Positions 61,259 through 64,000 of a stretch of 64,000 bases of DNA are shown here, piece after piece. The notes beneath the pieces were generated by a model. It saw only the letters and a list, made by a program, of their open reading frames with translations, was not told the origin of the DNA and did no database searches. Source of the stretch: Eremophila alpestris peregrina (taxonomy: Eukaryota; Chordata; Aves; Passeriformes; Alaudidae). The position numbers and the translations under genes were made by a program. Positions within the stretch are counted from its first letter, which is position 1. Each line of letters opens with the position of its first letter. Location: positions 1,539,496 through 1,603,495 of the forward strand of contig WMCF01000089.1 of NCBI GenBank assembly GCA_009792885.1, written 5' to 3'.

Positions 61259-62041
61259 ATAGAATCATGAAGTTTGGGAAAGGCCTCAAAGATCACTTAA
61301 TCCAATCATTAACCTAATATTGCCATGCTTAACACAAAACAAAGTGCCATATCTGCATGTTTTTCGGACTTTTCCAGAGATGGTGGTTCCACCCCCTCCC
61401 TGGCTAGCTTATTCTAATGCTCAGGATTCTGTCCTGATGCACATTAAATATCTTATGAGTTATTGAGAATCCACAGCTTCTCTGAGCATCTGTTCCAGCC
61501 CTCAGTCACCTTCACAGTGAAATTTTTTCTCATGTTAACTTCTGTGTTCCAGCTTCTGCTCATTGCTTCTTGTTCTATTGTTTGCCACCACCAAAAAAGT
61601 CTGAATCTCCCCTCTTGACATGCTCCCTTCAGACACTTATTAACGACCTCCCCTCTCAGTCATATCTTCCTAGGAGATCCCCCAGCCTTTCCTTACGAGA
61701 GAGATGCTCCAGTTCAATAATCACCTTTGCAATGGTCCCTCTCCAGTAGTACCTTGTCTGTAGTACCTTGTCTGTCTTGAACTGGGGAGCCAATGTTGGA
61801 CACAACACTCCAGATGTGACATCCTTAGGGTGGAGTAGAGGAGCAGGTTCACCTCCCTAAACATGCTGGCCTCATTACTGAACCTTGGGAATTCAGCCAC
61901 CACCTGGATGTGACACTGTTCATCACCACTCTTTGGGCCTCAGCCAGCCTTTAACTCAGCAAGGAGTGCACCTGTCCAAGCCATGGGCTCCCGGCTTTTC
62001 TGGGAGAATCTGTGGAAGATTGTATCAAAGGTTTTACTAAG
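61259..62041 (-). mobile_element. Antisense CR1 LINE 3' portion inside a simple-repeat tract
   Basis: AATAGAATCATGAAGTTTGG at 61259 is a reverse-complement CR1 3' terminus. It is followed by AAAGATCACTTAATCCAATC, CTTCACAGTGAAATTTTTTC, CTCCAGTTCAATAATCACC, GACACAACACTCCAGATGTG and CAGCAAGGAGTGCACCTGTC in the correct order. A deletion near 61900-61950 joins two distant parts. A 14-base unit TAGTACCTTGTCTG is tandemly doubled at about 61745-61775. Confidence 0.87.
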
Positions 62042-62370
62042 TTATAATTATACAGGTACACGTACAAATATCCATATTACTGTATGAATGTATGTGTTGA
62101 CATATATCAACTCTATCTCAACCTCTACCATTATCTCTATCTGTATCTCTCTCTTTATAATCTGTATCTAATCTATGCCATCTTTTTTACTGTTTTATCT
62201 TCATCATCTTTATCTCTATCATGTATGTCTCTACCAGCTCTTACTTCTACCTTTAGTTCCATCTCATCTATATATGCTGAAATATATATCTGCATATATA
62301 TATACATATATACCTTCAGCATCTATTTTTATATCTAAAATTATCTACATCTAGCTATCAATCTATATGT
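62042..62370. repeat. Degenerate ATCT-type tract, right part
   Basis: ATCTCTATCTGTATCTCTC, CTGTATCTAATCTATGCC and ATATATATCTGCATATAT resume the same kind of sequence seen left of the CR1. An inverted repeat lies at 62274-62322. Confidence 0.7.
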
Positions 62371-64000
62371 CTCTTTATACTGTGTTTTCTTTTGCATTAT
62401 TGAAATATGTTCACATATTAAGCAAGCTGGCATTGGTGAAATTTGGAGACAACAGGCAAGCTAGTTTGGCAAGTATCTGTATAAGAGATTATAGCACAAA
62501 AAGCATTATTTATTTCTAGGCAAGGGATCAAGATTGGTCCTCTTTTTAATGTCTCTGCTATTTCTTCAGAACAGGCATGTAAAGAGGAAATTGTGGCATT
62601 TCCAATGCTTAGCATCATGTAATTTGTGATTCACCACAGCTGTTACCAAATAAAGAATACTGAAAACAGAGAAATATGCAAACTGAGCTATGCATTTAAA
62701 AAAAAACATTTGAAATAAGTGCAAGGAACAAAATGCACATGCTGAACAAATGTTAATAGTCTAGATTGCTATATATGTATGAAGCGGTGTCCTGGAATTA
62801 GTGGGAGCAACTTAATTGAAAAGCAACTTGATTTTTGCTTGCAGAATAAATGCATCTGTTTTTTTGTATTCATGTTTTAATATATTTTCCATTATCTTTT
62901 TCAGCCTGATGACAACTTTTTCAAAAAACCGCAAACTTAAAAGACTGTAGTATATTCTGCATATTTCATGAAACAAGTAATTAGAAGCCTTTTCTTCTAG
63001 CCATTTAAAAACTATCTTCTAACTACATGTGCAATGATGTTGTTATTTGTGTTTTTTAATTCAGAGGGTAATTAACTGTCACATTTTAGCATTCGTGGTT
63101 TGAAATTTTGCTTATATATAGGTTTACATTTTTTATTACATATTTGTAATACCTTTGATCTTTATACTCTATATATTTATATATATATACACCTTTTTGT
63201 CATGTTCCTTTTACCTTTATAGACTGAAGTGTTTGTACTAGTATTCTTAATTCCTATATTTAAGTAATTAATGATACAGACCTGTCCATGATTTTTTTGT
63301 TTGGTGCGTATTCTTTCTTCTGTATGCAAATGTGTTAACAAATCTATACTGAAAAAAAGTACTGTTTTCTTTTTTTTTCCAGAAAGTATCTTGCCACTTA
63401 CAAACTTTCCTCTTGTGAGAATTGAACTCTGCAGTCTGTGCTCAGAGGTTCAAAATATTATTGAAGAAGTTACAATGACAGATTTCAGTCTATGCCATAG
63501 TTGCAGCAGAACGTGCTTGAGCACCTTGTCTGTAAATGTAGCAGCATTTGCTTTGAAAACAACATCTACCACACACTTTCTTTTCCAAAAGGTCAGATAT
63601 CATTTGACTCAATCTTTCATGGGAAAGTAATGTTTTATTTTTTTTTAATAGACACATAGCAGCTTTTGTCTTCTACTTTAGTGGTGTGCCTACTAATATC
63701 ATAAGTTTTTCCTTCTTAGTAAAAACACAGATTTTAATTTGAGGTTTAAGAGTTTGGCCACTTCTCACTTTTTTCTTTTTTTTTGTGTGTGTGAAAATGT
63801 ATTTTGCAAAACTTATAATTTTCAGATAAAGAAGATATATTATGTATCTCAAATAGGTGGCTTTTTTCTGTGATCCACCGACCTTGCAATAAGTGTTAAT
63901 GACAGAAGAAACCCCTGTTAGGCTTTGGCTGATGTGTTTTGTCAATTTTCTCATAAGATTTGCTGTGTAAGATTTTCCAGTGTTGACATCCTGGTGTTCA
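62371..64000. other. AT-rich DNA, no gene seen
   Basis: A plus-strand frame at 63301-63630 is flanked by a good pyrimidine tract plus AG at 63382 and a weak AAG/GTCAGA donor near 63591. The translation shows no domain, so I do not call an exon. A TA-rich tract lies at 63155-63195. Confidence 0.45.

Noticed and set aside
63383..63590. Possible exon with a strong pyrimidine tract and AG at its left edge
   Set aside because: The donor (AAG/GTCAGA) is weak, the translation looks random and no partner exon was found.
1..64000. CRISPR array, operon, phage or bacterial defence system
   Set aside because: The window has eukaryotic repeat content, no regularly spaced repeat array and no gene-dense region.

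Overview
This is most likely vertebrate nuclear DNA from a bird, and probably from the inside of a gene desert or a very large intron. The main evidence is the repeat content. At least twelve fragments resemble the avian CR1 LINE family, several ending in the typical octamer-like tail (variants of ATTCTATGATTCTGTGAT). There are also avian-type endogenous-retrovirus LTR relics, T/G-rich simple sequence, and AT-rich, CpG-poor background. No open frame in the window makes a convincing cellular protein-coding gene. There is no operon-like packing, ribosomal RNA, tRNA, CRISPR array or any bacterial or phage feature. All family assignments come from recalled motifs and consensus sequence, not from a search.

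Layout. 1-5284: unique-looking AT-rich DNA. 5285-6838: a plus-strand CR1 interrupted by an inverted CR1 piece. 6839-13850: mostly unique DNA with a 27-bp near-perfect palindrome (8760-8786) and a GC-richer, coding-like but broken segment read on the minus strand (9344-10011). 13860-14630: a CR1-J-like copy, then a GAGTA pentanucleotide tract, a 72-base pure poly-T run and an unidentified LTR-like block (14990-15570). 15760-16170: a minus-strand LINE 5' piece. 18508-19012, 26953-27024, 28155-28615 and 29945-30085: further CR1 relics. 30440-32320: two CpG-richer blocks of uncertain, possibly LTR, origin. 34135-35568: the clearest LTR, with CCAAT, TATA-like and AATAAA signals and a primer-binding-site-like sequence just outside it, but no recognisable gag, pol or env. 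42060-42175: a probable LTR fragment. 45696-47100: a CR1 end abutting an ERV-derived block. 49261-49572: a CR1 end. 50859-52440: a minus-strand CR1 split twice by plus-strand CR1 ends, next to a second minus-strand copy. 54428-54638: a 0.2-kb ATCT microsatellite. 56920-58018: a CR1 fragment that keeps recognisable endonuclease and reverse-transcriptase coding sequence but has lost its 3' end. 61259-62041: a CR1 copy sitting inside a degenerate ATCT-type tract.

How it works together. I see no set of cooperating genes. The window reads as a record of retrotransposition: waves of CR1 and ERV insertion, nesting, internal deletion and decay. The only sequence that could still act as a regulatory unit is the 34.1-35.5 kb LTR. 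I did not find a new biological system. The most informative items are the nested CR1 mosaics, the LTR with promoter signals but no body, the long poly-T run, the palindrome and the unassigned coding-like block near 9.3-10.0 kb.
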